From assembly GCF_021496725.1 (NCBI RefSeq), contig NZ_CP051215.1, positions 620,001 through 684,000 on the forward strand: DNA of 64,000 bases. The letters run 5' to 3'. Each line of letters opens with the position of its first letter. Position 1 is the stretch's first letter. Positions 1-11,866 of this stretch are shown here, in pieces. A model generated the notes under the pieces. The model ran no database searches, was not told the DNA's origin, and saw only the letters and a list, made by a program, of their open reading frames with translations. This stretch comes from Spiroplasma platyhelix PALS-1. GTDB taxonomy: Bacteria; Bacillota_I; Bacilli_A; Mycoplasmatales; VBWQ01. Position numbers and translations under genes: made by a program.

Positions 1-54
1 TTAATGAGTGAAAAAGAAATTACAAAAATTTTAGAGGAATTTGATAACTTTTAA
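1..54 (+). CDS. C-terminal end of an upstream gene (partial)
   Basis: The window opens inside a reading frame that ends with TAA at 52-54. The last residues read SEKEITKILEEFDNF, an acidic helical tail with no recognisable motif. It lies 43 bases upstream of the DnaI-like gene in the same direction. In Firmicutes dnaI usually follows dnaB (replication initiation/membrane attachment), so this could be the end of a DnaB/DnaD-like protein, but that rests on gene order alone. Confidence 0.45.
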   Translation, partial: LMSEKEITKILEEFDNF

Positions 55-97
55 TTTAAAATATTAATAGTCAAATTACTTACTATAGGAGTATTTT

Positions 98-964
98 ATG
101 AAAAGTAATTTAGAGCAATTCCTAAAAGAAAATGAAGGCAATAAAGAATTAATTAATTTTATTGCTGATAATAAAATTAATGATCAGTTATTTATTGAAT
201 ATTATGATCTTTTTCAAGAATATGTTACTAGTTGTAACTTATGTAAAAAAAATGAAAATATTGTTAAATGCCAACAAAAAATTCAAGGTTACCGTTTGAA
301 ATTAAATATCAATACCAATCAAAAAGTTATAAGTTTTTTAACTGAATGTTCTCATACAATAAGTAATTTAAAGCAAAAAGAACTTAATGATAAATTTTTA
401 ATTCGTCATTATGATGATGCTTTACTATCACTTTCATGAAGTAAAGAATTTATTACTGCTGGTCGAGGTCGTCAAGAAGTTATTAGTTATTTAAAAACAT
501 TTCAACTAAAAACTAGCGCTCAGGGCTTATATTTATATGGTGATACAGGTGTTGGAAAAACTTACATCTTCATTTTACTAGCAAATAAATTAATTCAAAA
601 AAAGCATACTGTTTCTTTTATTTCTTGACCACAATTCGTCACTGAATTCAAATCAAACTTTGAAAATAAAAATGACAATATTAAAAAACTTGAGCAAATT
701 AAAAATTGTGACTTTTTATTTATTGATGACTTAGGTAGTGAATCAATTAGTCCTTGAGAACGTGATGAATTACTATTCTCAATTCTTAATGCCAGAGTTC
801 TACCTTTAAAAACTACTTTTATTAGTTCAAGCTACAATCTAAGTGACTTAGCACGTTGCTACAGACCACAAGCAAATAAAATTGAAGATACCAAAGTTAA
901 GCGTTTAATTGAACGAATTAAAAAATTAACCAAACCAATTGAGCTAACAGATTTTAAAAATTAA
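98..964 (+). CDS. dnaI: DnaI-like primosomal helicase loader (AAA+ ATPase)
   Basis: This 288-residue protein has the layout of the DnaI/DnaC helicase loader, which delivers the replicative helicase onto DNA at initiation. The N-terminal third is charged and contains CNLCKK, possibly a remnant of the zinc-binding region. The AAA+ domain has Walker A GDTGVGKT at residues 148-155 and Walker B FLFIDDLGSE with Asp210 and Asp211, followed by an arginine-rich C-terminus. UGA codons encode Trp (for example at 437-439). The start has an AGGAG-like ribosome binding site just upstream (TATAGGAGT). Length is close to Bacillus DnaI (about 310). Assignment to the family is firm; the exact partner helicase is not in the window. 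Confidence 0.8.
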
Positions 965-1037
965 TTTTTCTTATTCTCAGTAAAAAGAAAATCTCAAAAT
1001 TTTAGTGAAAAAACATTCAAAAAATAAGATATATTGC

Positions 1038-1043
1038 TATAAT
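1038..1043 (+). promoter_or_regulatory. Putative -10 element of the gap promoter
   Basis: A TATAAT hexamer lies about 55 bases upstream of the gap start codon in the dnaI-gap spacer. The matching -35 region is weak (TTCAAA at 1016-1021). An AAAGGAG ribosome binding site follows at 1081-1087. Confidence 0.4.
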
Positions 1044-1070
1044 ATAATTAATTGACTATTTTTTTGTTAA

Positions 1071-2102
<1,032 letters not shown>

Positions 2103-2120
2103 GCAAAACATCAACCTTAA

Positions 2121-2157
2121 AAAGTGCATCTTAATTTTTTATTAGGGTGCATTTTCC
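2121..2157 (+). terminator. Hairpin between gap and pgk
   Basis: AAAGTGCATC at 2121-2130 pairs with GGTGCATTT at 2146-2154 around an AT-rich loop, followed by a short T tract. It may attenuate read-through from gap into pgk. Confidence 0.5.
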
Positions 2158-2191
2158 TTATTTACAATCTTATTTCAAGGAGCAAAAAAAC

Positions 2192-3385
2192 ATGAATAAA
2201 AAAACATTAAAAGACATCAATTTTGAAAATAAAAAAGTGATTGTTCGCTTTGACTTTAACGTTCCAATTTCTGATGGCACAATCACTGATGATAAAAGAA
2301 TTAAAGCAACTCTAGCAACAATTAAATATCTTCAAGATCACAATGCAAAAATCATCATGCTTTCTCACTTAGGAAGAGTGAAAACAGAAGAAGACAAGCA
2401 GAAGAAAACTCTTGCACCAATTGCTAAGAAACTGGCAGAATTAGCTAATTATCCTGTTACTTTTATTGATGAAACTAGAGGCAAAAAACTAGAAGCAGCA
2501 ATCAATAATTTAAAAGCAAAAGACTTACTACTAATTGAAAACACTCGCTTTGAAGATTTAAATGGTAAGAAAGAATCAGGTAATGATCCTGAACTAGGGA
2601 CATATTGAGCAAGTCTAGCAGAAGTATTTGTCAACGATGCTTTTGGAACTGCTCATCGTGCCCATGCATCTAATGTTGGGATTGCCACTTATATTGGTGA
2701 TAGCTGCGTTGGTTTCTTAATTGAAAAAGAACTAACAATGCTAAACAAAATTGTTCTTAATCCAAGTAGACCATTTGTTGCAGTTTTAGGAGGAGCGAAA
2801 GTTTCAGATAAGATTGATGTCATCAAGCAACTATTAAATAAAGCTGACACTGTTATTATTGGTGGTGCAATGGCTTACACTTTTATGAAAGCTCTAGGTT
2901 ACAGTATTGGTAACTCACTAGTAGAAAACGATAAAATTGACTTAGCAAAAGAACTAATTGAATTAGGAAAAGAAAAATTAGTCCTACCAATTGACTATGT
3001 AACAGTAAGTGAATTTAAAGACATTCCAGGAACTAACACTAAAGATTGCAATATCGCAGACAATCAAATGGGGCTTGATATTGGAATTGAAACAGTAAAA
3101 TTATTTAATGCTAAACTACAAACAGCAAAAACTGTCTTTTGAAACGGCCCTGTTGGGGTTTTTGAAATGAACAACTTTGCTAGAGGAACAGAAGCAATTT
3201 GTGAAACTATTGCTAACTTAAAAGATGCCTTTACTTTAGTTGGTGGTGGCGATAGTGCTGCTGCTGTTGGAAAGTTCCACTATGAAGATAAAGTAAGCTT
3301 TATCTCTACTGGAGGAGGAGCTTCATTAGAATATGTTGAAGGTAAACCTCTTCCTGGGATTGAAGCAATTAAGAATAAATTATAA
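2192..3385 (+). CDS. pgk: Phosphoglycerate kinase
   Basis: The 397-residue protein is a full-length phosphoglycerate kinase, making ATP from 1,3-bisphosphoglycerate in glycolysis. Visible family signatures are [11 protein letters not shown] near the N-terminus, LSHLGR, the [14 protein letters not shown] segment, [19 protein letters not shown] (Trp from UGA) and the nucleotide-binding GGGDSAAAV plus STGGGASLE near the C-terminus. The start at 2192 is chosen because CAAGGAGC lies just upstream; an in-frame ATG at 2147 lacks such a site and overlaps the gap hairpin. The stop overlaps the next gene's start by one base. Confidence 0.97.
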
Positions 3386-4050
3386 TGAACTCCGATAGCA
3401 ACAGCATCTTCATTATTGTTAGTTTATTTCTTTTAGCAGTAGTTGGACTAATGTTAGTTATCCAACTAATTATTTGAGCAACTATTACTTTTGGTCTTAA
3501 AAAAAGTAAAGTTTCAAAAAGTGCTAATAAATCCTATCAAATCTTACTTAAAAAAGAACAATATGATGGTTCAATTAAAAAAGTAAAATTAACTTCTAAA
3601 TTCAACAACTATGATAAAAAAACTAATTGTCTCAAATTAAAGGTAAATGATTTTGAAGAAAAAACAATTTGAAATTGCTATCAAAATCTAATTAGTGTTC
3701 TGATGGTCAGATGAAAAAAAGCTAATCATAAAACACACCTAACCTTAATTGCTAGCACTTTAATTTTCTATCTTAGTGTTGTTATGACACTAGTTTGCAC
3801 TTTAATTTATTACATCAATCTTGAACATGGAACACTTGATACTATCAACACTACCTTGCTAAGTATTTTTAGTTTCATCACTTTAATGACAATAGTTTTA
3901 AGTTGATTAGTGTGAACTATGACTTATGAAAAAGTAAGAAAAGAACTAATTGAATTAACTGATACATTAGAAATTCCGAACCTAACAAAAGCAATAAAAA
4001 AAATTAGCGCTTATAAAACACTATTTCCTAGTTCCGAATTATTATTATAA
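3385..4050 (+). CDS. Membrane protein resembling YugP metallopeptidase but without the zinc motif
   Basis: The 221-residue protein is translationally coupled to pgk (ATG shares the A of the pgk TAA). It has an N-terminal transmembrane helix (about 9-34), a polar domain (about 40-120) and two more hydrophobic helices (about 125-150 and 160-185), then a charged tail. This order, together with NNYDKKTNCLKLK in the polar domain and VRKELIELTDTL near the end, resembles the YugP-type zinc-dependent membrane protease, where a DHYDPRT...RLS segment precedes HExxH. No HExxH is present: the region reads SVLMVRWKK. I infer a catalytically dead YugP relative. It faces a similar gene on the opposite strand. 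The family link is by eye and moderate at best. Confidence 0.5.
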
Positions 4051-4054
4051 GTAA

Positions 4055-4095
4055 AAAGCAGAGTTAAATATAACTAACTCTGCTTTATTTTTTTT
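4055..4095. terminator. Bidirectional terminator between convergent membrane genes
   Basis: AAAGCAGAGTTA at 4055-4066 pairs with TAACTCTGCTTT at 4075-4086 and is followed by a long T run; the minus strand also has a T run. It ends transcription from both sides and overlaps the stop codon of the minus-strand gene. Confidence 0.8.
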
Positions 4096-4897
4096 CGCTT
4101 TGAATCAAAATAATAATTTGTAAAATAAATCGCAATACTTCATAAATTGTTCTAACTAAGTAGTAAATAAACTTAACCTGGAAAATTCAACCAATTGCTC
4201 TAATTTCATTTGGTAGTAAAATCCCTTTTAAATTCTCAGTAATTTCTTTTCTTGATTTACTATAAAAAACTAACTGTGATAGTGAATAAAGAATTAAGAA
4301 TAAGGCTCCAAAAATTGAAAAAATAATCACAATAACATTAGAGTTACCACTAATAAATCCCGATCAATTAAGATACGGTGCTAAAGCAAAAATTGCAGCA
4401 AATACTAATGGTAGCAAAACAAAGATTAAAGAAATTTTTCTTGAAAAATCTCATCAAAAACTATTAAATCGTGTACTTTTTGAACTACTAATTGATCAAG
4501 TACTTTCCATTGCCATTGCTAAGCTATAGATTGAACTACGATGATAAGTTCAAGGTAATAATCTCAATGTTAGAGTGTTTTGACGAATAAGATAAGGATT
4601 TAAATAAAAGTATCTTGATTCAACATTTACTCGGTTAATTGAACCATCACCTGTACCACGAAACTTAATTCTTTTTGCATTCACACCGTATCGTTCTAAA
4701 TACATTTGTGAAAGTTGTCCTCCTGTTAAGTTAGCACTATTATCACGTTGAAATCAAGAATATTTAATTCAAGTAATAAATCAAATTATTGTTACAAGAG
4801 ATAAAATCAACCCAACAACACCAACAACTGAAGCAAAAACTATCAAACCCGTACTTCATGTTTGTGGATTATTAGGGTTAAAATCAGCTAAGTTCAT
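4085..4897 (-). CDS. Membrane protein resembling YugP metallopeptidase, degenerate active site
   Basis: The 270-residue protein has a transmembrane helix at about residues 17-43, a soluble segment, two central helices (about 155-178 and 185-212) and a hydrophobic C-terminus. The soluble part reads LSQMYLERYGVNAKRIKF...VESRYFYLNPYL...SSIYSLAMAMESTW, which aligns by eye with the YugP pattern of a mature-protease segment followed by AAHExGHA; here the two metal-binding His positions read Met and Trp while the Glu position is kept. It is therefore probably inactive. It converges on the similar gene at 3385-4050. The start is supported by GGAAGGA about 10 bases upstream. Confidence 0.5.
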
Positions 4898-5072
4898 ATA
4901 TGTTACATCCTTCCCAACTCTTAAAAGAGTTAATATTATAATTATATAATATAGCCCTGCAAAAGAAAAAACAATCATGAAAAATAACCGAAATAATGGA
5001 AGTAGTTGTTGAATTGAAATTTTTGAAATAATTCCTAATATCGGGTGAGAAAGTAACTAATAATGAAAGAAA

Positions 5073-5110
5073 AATGAAAAATCAGCTAATTAATTAGCTG
5101 ATTTTTCATT
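5073..5110. terminator. Palindromic terminator after the PP-loop ATPase gene
   Basis: AAAAATCAGCTAATTAATTAGCTGATTTTT forms a near-perfect inverted repeat with T runs on both strands. It overlaps the end of the minus-strand PP-loop gene. Confidence 0.75.
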
Positions 5111-5683
5111 AAAGAGTGCACATTCAACAACCATTGTATGATACTCACCTGCTTCACCAGATAAATCAATTGGTAGCTGCTTCAATTCTTCAATCAATTG
5201 TTTATCGATCACTTTTCCTACTAAAAGATTTTGATAGTCTGGATTGTTACTTCAAGTAATCTGAGCTTGGATTTTATAAGATAGTAATTTATTCATTAAA
5301 TTCATACGTTCTTTTTTTCATAATGGCCGAATAAATTTTAATTCATTATTCTTACAAGAATTCTCGATAATATTATTTGAATACCCAATATATTCAATGT
5401 CACCACTATAAATTGTTTTGATGTGATGCTTTTCTTTTAAATTTAAAAAAGCTTGCTTGTAACCTTCTTCATAAGGTTCTTCAACTTCAATAAACAACAA
5501 TGGAAGATTTAACTTCTTTGCTTGTTCTTTAATAATATAAATGGGATGTGCTTTAAAAGAATAATCATCAAAATCCTTTGGAACTAATGTTACTAAATAA
5601 TCAACTTTCTTTTCAAGTAGATGCAACACCAAGCAGCAATCTTTGCCACCTGTTCACAATAGTGCTTTTTTATTTTTTGCCAT
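5090..5683 (-). CDS. PP-loop ATP pyrophosphatase, Dph6/MJ0570-like
   Basis: The 197-residue protein begins MAKNKKALLWTGGKDCCL, an N-type ATP pyrophosphatase P-loop of the form SGGKD with Trp-Thr in front, and ends with GEAGEYHTMVVEC, the C-terminal signature of the diphthine-ammonia ligase-like family (GExGExHT). Members adenylate a substrate before amidation; bacteria lack diphthamide, so the substrate here is unknown. The gene lies 23 bases after fakA in the same direction and is probably co-transcribed with yloU and fakA. The start ATG follows an AGGGGTGAATGAA ribosome-binding region. Confidence 0.75.
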
Positions 5684-5706
5684 TTCATTCACCCCTGTTA
5701 TTTATT

Positions 5707-7368
5707 TTATTCAACAGCAAATAAAAAATTGTAAACATCTTGTTGACCATTAACAAATTCATACTCAATATCATAGTTTTCATCAAGAATTTTAGTGATA
5801 TTATAAATCTCTTCTGAAGTAACATTCTTACCTTTAAAGATTGTGATAATTTCTGCTGAATTTCAAATAATTGCATCAAATAACTTCTTCACTGTTATTG
5901 TTAGATTTTTATTTGAAGCATAAATTTTAATCTTAGCATCTTTTCTTAATGAACCTGCTGTCATATAGGTATTTTTCTTAATCTTAACATCATCAATCTC
6001 AACATCTCGATCAGCAACTGAAACATACCCATAAGAAACATTTTTAATTTCGCTTGTCATATTTTTATTATTTTCTTTGCTATTTAGACTTTGATTAAAA
6101 TTTAACGCTGCACGCATTCCTTGCGCAACATTCTTTGTTGGTAGAACAAAAATCTTTGATTTCTTTTCTAATTTTTTTGCTTGTTCAGCTGCTAAAAGCA
6201 AGTTACTATCATTTGGCATAATGTACACTACTTTAGCATCAACATTCTCAATTACCTTTAAAAAATCATCAGTTGAAGGGTTGACACGATTAGAATAAAA
6301 AATCGTCGCTGTCACATTTAATTCTTCTTTAAAAAAGTCCTCAATCCCTTTACCAGGAACACAAGCAACAAGCGCATACTCGTTGTTTAACTTTCTTGGT
6401 ACAGTAATTGTTGGAGCATGAGCTTTTGCTTGTTCAGTCATGTTTTCAATTTTAACTGTTAGAAACTCACCATACTTTTGCAAGTAATCTAACATTTGAC
6501 CTGGCTTTAATGTGTGCACATGAACTTTAATTAAACCTTGATCTTCAACAACAACTATTGATTGACCATCCATTGTTTCTAAATCAGTTCTTGTTTTAGC
6601 TAACTCAAAATCACTTTCGTTTACTTTATTTAATTTAATAATTACTTCTGTACAGTAACCAAATTCTTCTTGTTTGACTGAAAAATCAAACTTATTAGCA
6701 CCTGCTGCTGACAATTTCTTATTTAGAGTAATTGGTTTATTACGTGTTAAGCCATGCAACATTCCTTCAAAGATAATTACTAATCCAGCTCCACCTGAAT
6801 CTACAACACCAACTTTTTTTAAAATTGGTAATAAGTCAGGAGTAGTTTTTAATGATTCTTGCATTAACTGCAACAATTTCTCAAAAATAACAATTAAATC
6901 TTTTTCTTTAGCACAAACTTCATTAACTTTAGTTGCACCATCATTAATCACTGTTAAGATTGTTCCTTCAACTGGTTTCATAACTGCTTTATAAGCAAAC
7001 TCTTTGGCATTTAATAACGCTTTTAAGATATCAGCAGGCCTAAGAACCTCAGCATCTGCATAAGCTTTGTCATGAATGAAATCATGAAAAAATCCTCGAA
7101 AAATCTGCGATAAAATTACCCCTGAATTTCCTCTAGCACCCATAATTAAGCCACGAGTAAAAGTCATACCAAATTCTTTAAAACTTTTATATTCCTTACC
7201 ATTTAACTCTTTAATACCATTCATCATTGTTAAATTCATGTTTGTTCCAGTATCACCATCAGGCACAGGAAAAACATTTAATTTATCAACTTCATAGTGG
7301 TGATTATATAAATTATTTGCACCACTAATCAACATCATTTTTAAGATTTGAATATCAATCTTTTTCAT
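5707..7368 (-). CDS. fakA: DAK (DhaL) domain fatty-acid kinase, FakA/YloV family
   Basis: This 553-residue protein has the length and domain order of FakA: an N-terminal DhaL kinase domain and a C-terminal YloV-type domain. The ATP/Mg site is visible as PVPDGDTGTNM (about residues 35-44) and GARGNSGVILSQI; VDSGGAGLV closes the DhaL domain. FakA phosphorylates fatty acids bound by a FakB (DegV) partner so they can enter phospholipids via PlsX/PlsY, which fits an auxotrophic mollicute that takes up host fatty acids. The C-terminus continues past a UGA Trp codon at 5863-5865. It lies 10 bases downstream of yloU, the order seen in Bacillus (yloU-yloV). Confidence 0.9.
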
Positions 7369-7378
7369 TCACTACCAC

Positions 7379-7687
7379 CTAATAAATATCTTCTTCAATT
7401 AAATCAAAAACATTAACATTAATTTCAACGTTTTCTTTATGCTTACTAATTTTTTCAATAATATATTTAGCTTGATTTTGCACCTGACGCATTACTGATC
7501 AGATATTAACATAAGAAAAACAATTAATATTAATATTAACAATTCAACCTAAATTATTTTTATTAATATCAATCTTTAAATTATCATTTTTATTTTTAGC
7601 AATTGAGGCAACTCCTGGAACAGCCAAAACACTCTGTTTCAAAGTTTGATATATTTTTTCATGTTCCTTTTGATTAAAATCTTCCAC
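7379..7687 (-). CDS. yloU: Asp23/Gls24 (YloU) family protein
   Basis: This 102-residue protein starts with GTG, supported by TTGAGGTG seven bases upstream. It shows the Asp23/Gls24 pattern: QSVLAVPGVASIA early on, then alternating strands INVNCFSYVNI and a final helix ending IEEDIY. The family is of unknown biochemical role, linked in staphylococci to envelope stress. It is the first gene of the yloU-fakA-PP-loop cluster. UGA is used for two Trp codons. Confidence 0.75.
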
Positions 7688-7830
7688 TTGATTACACCTC
7701 AATCATTCAAGCCATATTATATTATACCGTAATATTTACCTTAATAAAATAGAATCAAATTGATAATTAGTCAATTTTTATACATGCATTATACTACATT
7801 AACTATTGTAAATTAAAATAGATAATATTA

Positions 7831-7870
7831 AAAAAGAACCTAGCATTTTCACAATGCTAGGTTCTTTTTT
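7831..7870. terminator. Rho-independent terminator after hpf
   Basis: AAAGAACCTAGCATT pairs with AATGCTAGGTTCTTT around TTCAC, with T runs on both strands. It lies just downstream of the minus-strand hpf gene. Confidence 0.85.
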
Positions 7871-7895
7871 TATCAATTTCTAAAATTTTTAAATA

Positions 7896-8330
7896 TTAGA
7901 CTTTATTGTCATAATCATTATATTCATCATTCACTGATGATAAATTTGATTCATCAAGTTCTTCAATTGTGTAATCAGAACTTATTTTTTGATCATTTTC
8001 TAAAATTGCTTCACCCGTACTAACAACACTCTTATTTTCAATTTGTGTCTTAAGGTGATTTAACTGCTGAGATAACGGATTAACTATTTGCTTAATCGCA
8101 ACATATAAATCATAATCTTTTATTTGTGATTGCAAATGTTTGTTAAATGGCAAACTAATATTAACAGTAATTTTATAAGTTCTATCAGGATAACTACGAA
8201 TTTCTACTTTTGCTCTAGTATCAGGTTTAATAAACTTTTTAAATCTTTCTAAACGTGCCAAGCTCTTTTCAATAGCCTTACTGATTGTTTCAGTAACTTC
8301 AAGATTTTTACCATGAATAGTGATAATCAT
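7896..8330 (-). CDS. hpf: Ribosome hibernation promoting factor, short form
   Basis: The 144-residue protein matches the RaiA/HPF ribosome-binding domain: MIITIHGKNLEVTETI at the start, a helix rich in Lys/Arg, KVEIRSYPDRTYKITVNISLP, then DLYVAIKQIVNPLSQQL. HPF occupies the decoding channel of idle 70S ribosomes. After about residue 105 there is only an acidic low-complexity tail (EELDESNLSSVNDEYNDYDN) instead of the C-terminal dimerisation domain of long-form Firmicute HPF, so direct 100S dimer formation by that domain is not expected. It stands alone, bracketed by its own terminator. Confidence 0.85.
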   Translation of the reverse strand: MIITIHGKNLEVTETISKAIEKSLARLERFKKFIKPDTRAKVEIRSYPDRTYKITVNISLPFNKHLQSQIKDYDLYVAIKQIVNPLSQQLNHLKTQIENKSVVSTGEAILENDQKISSDYTIEELDESNLSSVNDEYNDYDNKV

Positions 8331-8419
8331 TGCTACACCCCTTTACTTAAAAGTATTAAATAAATTTCCTACTAATATTTTCTCATAAAAAAGCATTTTA
8401 TAAAACCAAATAAAATTAA

Positions 8420-9826
8420 TTAACTAAAATCACGACGATTGAAGACATATCAACTAGTGCCCAGTAGTCCTACCCCTAAAAGTAAATAAACAGTAATTAA
8501 AGCTGGGAAATTAATAATCTTAGTAGTGCCACTACTAGTATCAACTTTATAATTATTATCATCCTTATCAAAAGCAATTAAATAAGGATCACCAGAATTT
8601 TGATACTCTAAGTTAGAAATATATAAAGCATTATTTTCTCCTCATGCTCCACTTCATAAATAAGATAGCTGATAAAAAATATTGAAATAACGCATAACTC
8701 TTTTTTGAGTAATCTTAGTATTAAAATTATCTAATTCATTTTGACTAATTGTCAAATTCAAGGCTTCAATAACATTATAAACACTATAATCAACATAATT
8801 TTTTGGAGCTATTACTATTCCTCCTGTACCATTACCTCTTCCTACATAATTTGAAGTCATTAATTCTTCATAACTTTGTTCTTTTCATTGGCGAAAAGCA
8901 TTAGAAAAACTATCAATATGTTTAAGTAAAGCAACTTCTTCATCAGAATATGCAGGATAATCTGCAGGCTTAGCAATAATTTTATGTACTTCTTCTTGTT
9001 CTCTCACTGGATCATAATAACTAGGATAAGCAGGAACATCAGGAATATTAGTGCTATAAACTTTTTTCATAATTGTTGAAATATCTGATTTGTAATTTGA
9101 ATTATTTAGTTGTCCTTCAAACCAAGTAATATCGTCACTAGTAACTTTCTTCTCAAAATCATGATAGACTGCTGTTGCATGTGATAATTCAAAATAAGTA
9201 GACGGAATAACAACTAAAGGTTCAATTGCTTGTGAAAAAACATTAATTAAAGCAGCAAAACCAACAGTAATTGCAATTGTTGCTTTACTATTTAAAACTA
9301 AAGACATCAATAAAACAATTGAAGTAAAAATTAAATCAAATAGTAAACCAATACCAAATAAAATTCCCATGTAAGGAAGTAAAGTTAAATAAACAACTGA
9401 ACCACCAATTCCTGGTATAGCTAATAGCAACCCTCCTAGAAGAATATTAAAGAAAAGAAAAGAAACAATTGTTACTTGAAAAGATAATCATTTTTCTGCT
9501 CAAATACGATTTCTACTAATTGGTTTTGAAACTAAGATTAATAAAGTTCCATCATCAATCTCATCACGAAAAATTTGTGTTGCTTTGACACCAATAAAGA
9601 TTAGCAACATTAAACTAATAAATACAGTAAAAGATAATATTTTTCAAGCTGGTAAAAACATTGATAAGACTAAATCCTTTGTTCAATCAATTTTTTGACC
9701 ACTACTAGTAAGTAAAGCAACTGGTAGTGATCAACTTAAACCTAAGACTGCTAAAGTAAGAGCAAAAATTACTCAAGTTGAAGGAGAAACTAAAATTTTC
9801 TTCAAAGTATAACGAAATATTGGCAT
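8420..9826 (-). CDS. ABC-2 type exporter permease
   Basis: This 468-residue membrane protein starts MPIFRYTLKKILVSPSTWVIF and has about six hydrophobic segments: one near the start, one at about 70-90, a cluster at about 115-200, and one before the C-terminus (TVYLLLGVGLLG). Between the last two lies a polar, probably extracellular domain of about 230 residues. FRDEIDDGTLLILVSKPISR, before the third helix, is typical of ABC-2 permeases of the NatB/YhaP-like type. Its ATG overlaps the stop of the ATPase gene, so the two are one translationally coupled exporter. The substrate is unknown. Confidence 0.8.
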
Positions 9827-10908
9827 TATTGTTTCCCTTTCTTTTGCGGTTTATTAGGATTATTTTCCATAACAATCTTTTCATACATTGACTGTAAATC
9901 AAGAATGTAAGGCTTTAATAATTTAATAGTTATCTTTGCCTTTAAAGCAATTGAGATAACTTGATTAATCTCTTCATCTTTTTTAATATCTACTAATAAA
10001 TGCTTTTCATATTTTTCAACCTGAAACTCTTTTGCTTCTAAAAGTTTTATTAATTTAGCATTATCACTAGTATTAAGTTCATACTTAGCTTTATCTTGCT
10101 TAACTGATCCATGATAAACAACCTTACTATAATTTAAAATAGTTACCTCATCAGCTAAAGCTTGTAATTCTGAAAGAATATGCGAAGAAATCAAAACTGA
10201 CTTTCCTTGCTTACGCAATTTTCTTAAATCATTAAATAATTCTGTTCGAGCAGTTGGATCTAAATTCGCTGCTGGTTCATCCAAAATTAAAATATCTGGA
10301 TTATTTAGTAATGATTGAGCAAGAAGAACCTTTTTCTTCATTCCTGAAGAATAAGCGTTAGGATTACGTTTTTTAAATTTTCATAGATTTAAATCTTTTA
10401 AAATTTCTTCACTTTTCTTTTTTGCTTGTTTGGTACTTAAACCACTAACTTCTCCCATTGATACTAAGTAGTCATAAGTGCTAATTCGTTTGGGAAATCT
10501 TGCTGCTTCTGGGATGTAACCAATATGTTTCTTTGCCGCTACTGTTCATGAATCTTGACCATGAACTAATAACTGTCCTGAAGTTGGAATCATTGCACTA
10601 ATTAAACATTTAATTGTTGTTGTTTTTCCACTACCATTTGGACCAATAAATCCATGAATTGTTCCCTTTTTAACTTTAATTGTTGCATTATCAACAGCAA
10701 CAAATTTTTTAAATTTTTTAGTGAAATCTTTAATGTAAATTGCGTAATCTGCATATTCTTTATTAACTTTTTTAGTTTTATGAGCATTAAAAATTTTGCT
10801 GATTTTTTCTTTAAAAGAAACTTTTTCACTCTTTTGTGCAGTAGTAAGGGTGGACGCTTTATTTTTAATTACCTGTTTACTAACAAGTTGATTTGATTGT
10901 TCTACCAT
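9826..10908 (-). CDS. ABC transporter ATP-binding protein (ABC-2 exporter)
   Basis: The 360-residue protein is a nucleotide-binding subunit: Walker A GPNGSGKTTT, signature SSGMKKKVLLAQ, Walker B ILILDEPAANLDP and a switch His in LISSHILSE. It has an unusual Lys-rich N-terminal extension of roughly 55 residues before the ABC domain and a C-terminal regulatory part of about 100 residues. It is coupled to the permease downstream by a TAATG overlap. Together they form a two-gene exporter whose cargo cannot be inferred. Confidence 0.9.
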
Positions 10909-11055
10909 TTATTTCTACCCTTTCTTTTTTACTGTTATATATTTTCTAATTTTACCCTAATATCTCAGCAAAAAAATATTTTTTTATGGTTTAAATTTTT
11001 CAATAAAAAAAATAAACTTTACTTAAAGTTTATTTTATTTCCAATATTTAAATAA

Positions 11056-11132
11056 TGGTGGGGCTAATTGGACTTGAACCAACGACCTCACGCTTATCAA
11101 GCGTGCGCTCTAACCAGCTGAGCTATAGCCCC
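11056..11132 (-). tRNA. tRNA-Ile (GAU)
   Basis: On the minus strand the sequence begins GGGGCTATAGCTCAGCTGG, has anticodon GAT flanked as CTTGATAAG, the T-arm GGTTCAAGTCC and ends in an encoded CCA. The acceptor stem GGGGCTA/TAGCCCC pairs fully. At 77 bases this is a complete tRNA-Ile. It is isolated, with no adjacent rRNA or other tRNA. Confidence 0.97.
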
Positions 11133-11193
11133 ATAGAAAAGCAACAAAAATATTATATATGCAATATTTTAGTAATGCAATCTTTTCTTAAAA

Positions 11194-11793
11194 TTAATTG
11201 GCACTAATTAAAAAACTATCTTTAAGGTAAGTAACATCAACTTCAGAATGATAGGGTAGAGTATCTTTTTCTTTTGCAAGATTGATAATAAAAGTTACTT
11301 TTAAATCATCACTTGTTTGCTTTAAAATTAAAAAATGATAAATTTTTTGTCACTGATAAATTAAATTGATTAGAGCAACTGGAACAACAATTTGATACTC
11401 CTTACTTGGAACAATCGCTAGTAATTTTGCTACTGCTAGATAATTTAATAATCCTTGCTGATAGCCTCTCATAAGATGCCCTACTCCTAATTTTGGTGGT
11501 TGAAAATAGCGTCTAACTAAAACAATAATATTAGTTAGTTGCTTTTCTTCTAGAATTTTTAAAATTGCAAATCCTGCTGATTTATTTGGTTCACCATCAT
11601 CATTGAATCTTTTAATTTGTTCTGGAAACCCAACAATATAAGCGTAACAATTATGTGTTGCTTTTTGATCTTGATGTTCCTGCAAAAAAGTTTCAGCTTC
11701 AGCAACATTAGTTATTTGATTGATAGAAACTTCAAATTTAGAATTTTTAATTGTGTACGATTTAGATCATAACTTCTGAGCAACAGTTTTCAA
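11194..11793 (-). CDS. YigZ/IMPACT family protein
   Basis: This 199-residue protein carries the UPF0029/Impact N-terminal domain: THNCYAYIVG, RFNDDGEPNKSAGFAIL and VVRRYFQPPKLGVGHLMRGY match the family signature (NDDGEPxGTAG and VTRYFGGxKLGxGGL). Bacterial YigZ is a ribosome/translation-linked protein of unclear biochemistry. The start is TTG at 11793: an AGGTAGG-like site lies upstream and the sequence before the first ATG (Lys-Ser-Tyr-Thr-Ile-Lys-Asn-Ser-Lys-Phe-Glu) fits the expected family N-terminus. UGA encodes Trp at residue 9. Confidence 0.85.
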
Positions 11794-11829
11794 TACTTTC
11801 GCCTACCTTATTAAATTATTTATTTACTA

Positions 11830-11866
11830 GAAAAAGAAAAAAGAGTTTTAATAAAAAAACTCTTTC
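11830..11866 (-). terminator. Terminator of the rplM-rpsI operon
   Basis: On the minus strand AAAGAGTTTT pairs with AAAACTCTTT and is followed by a T-rich tract. It directly follows the rpsI stop codon. Confidence 0.75.
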
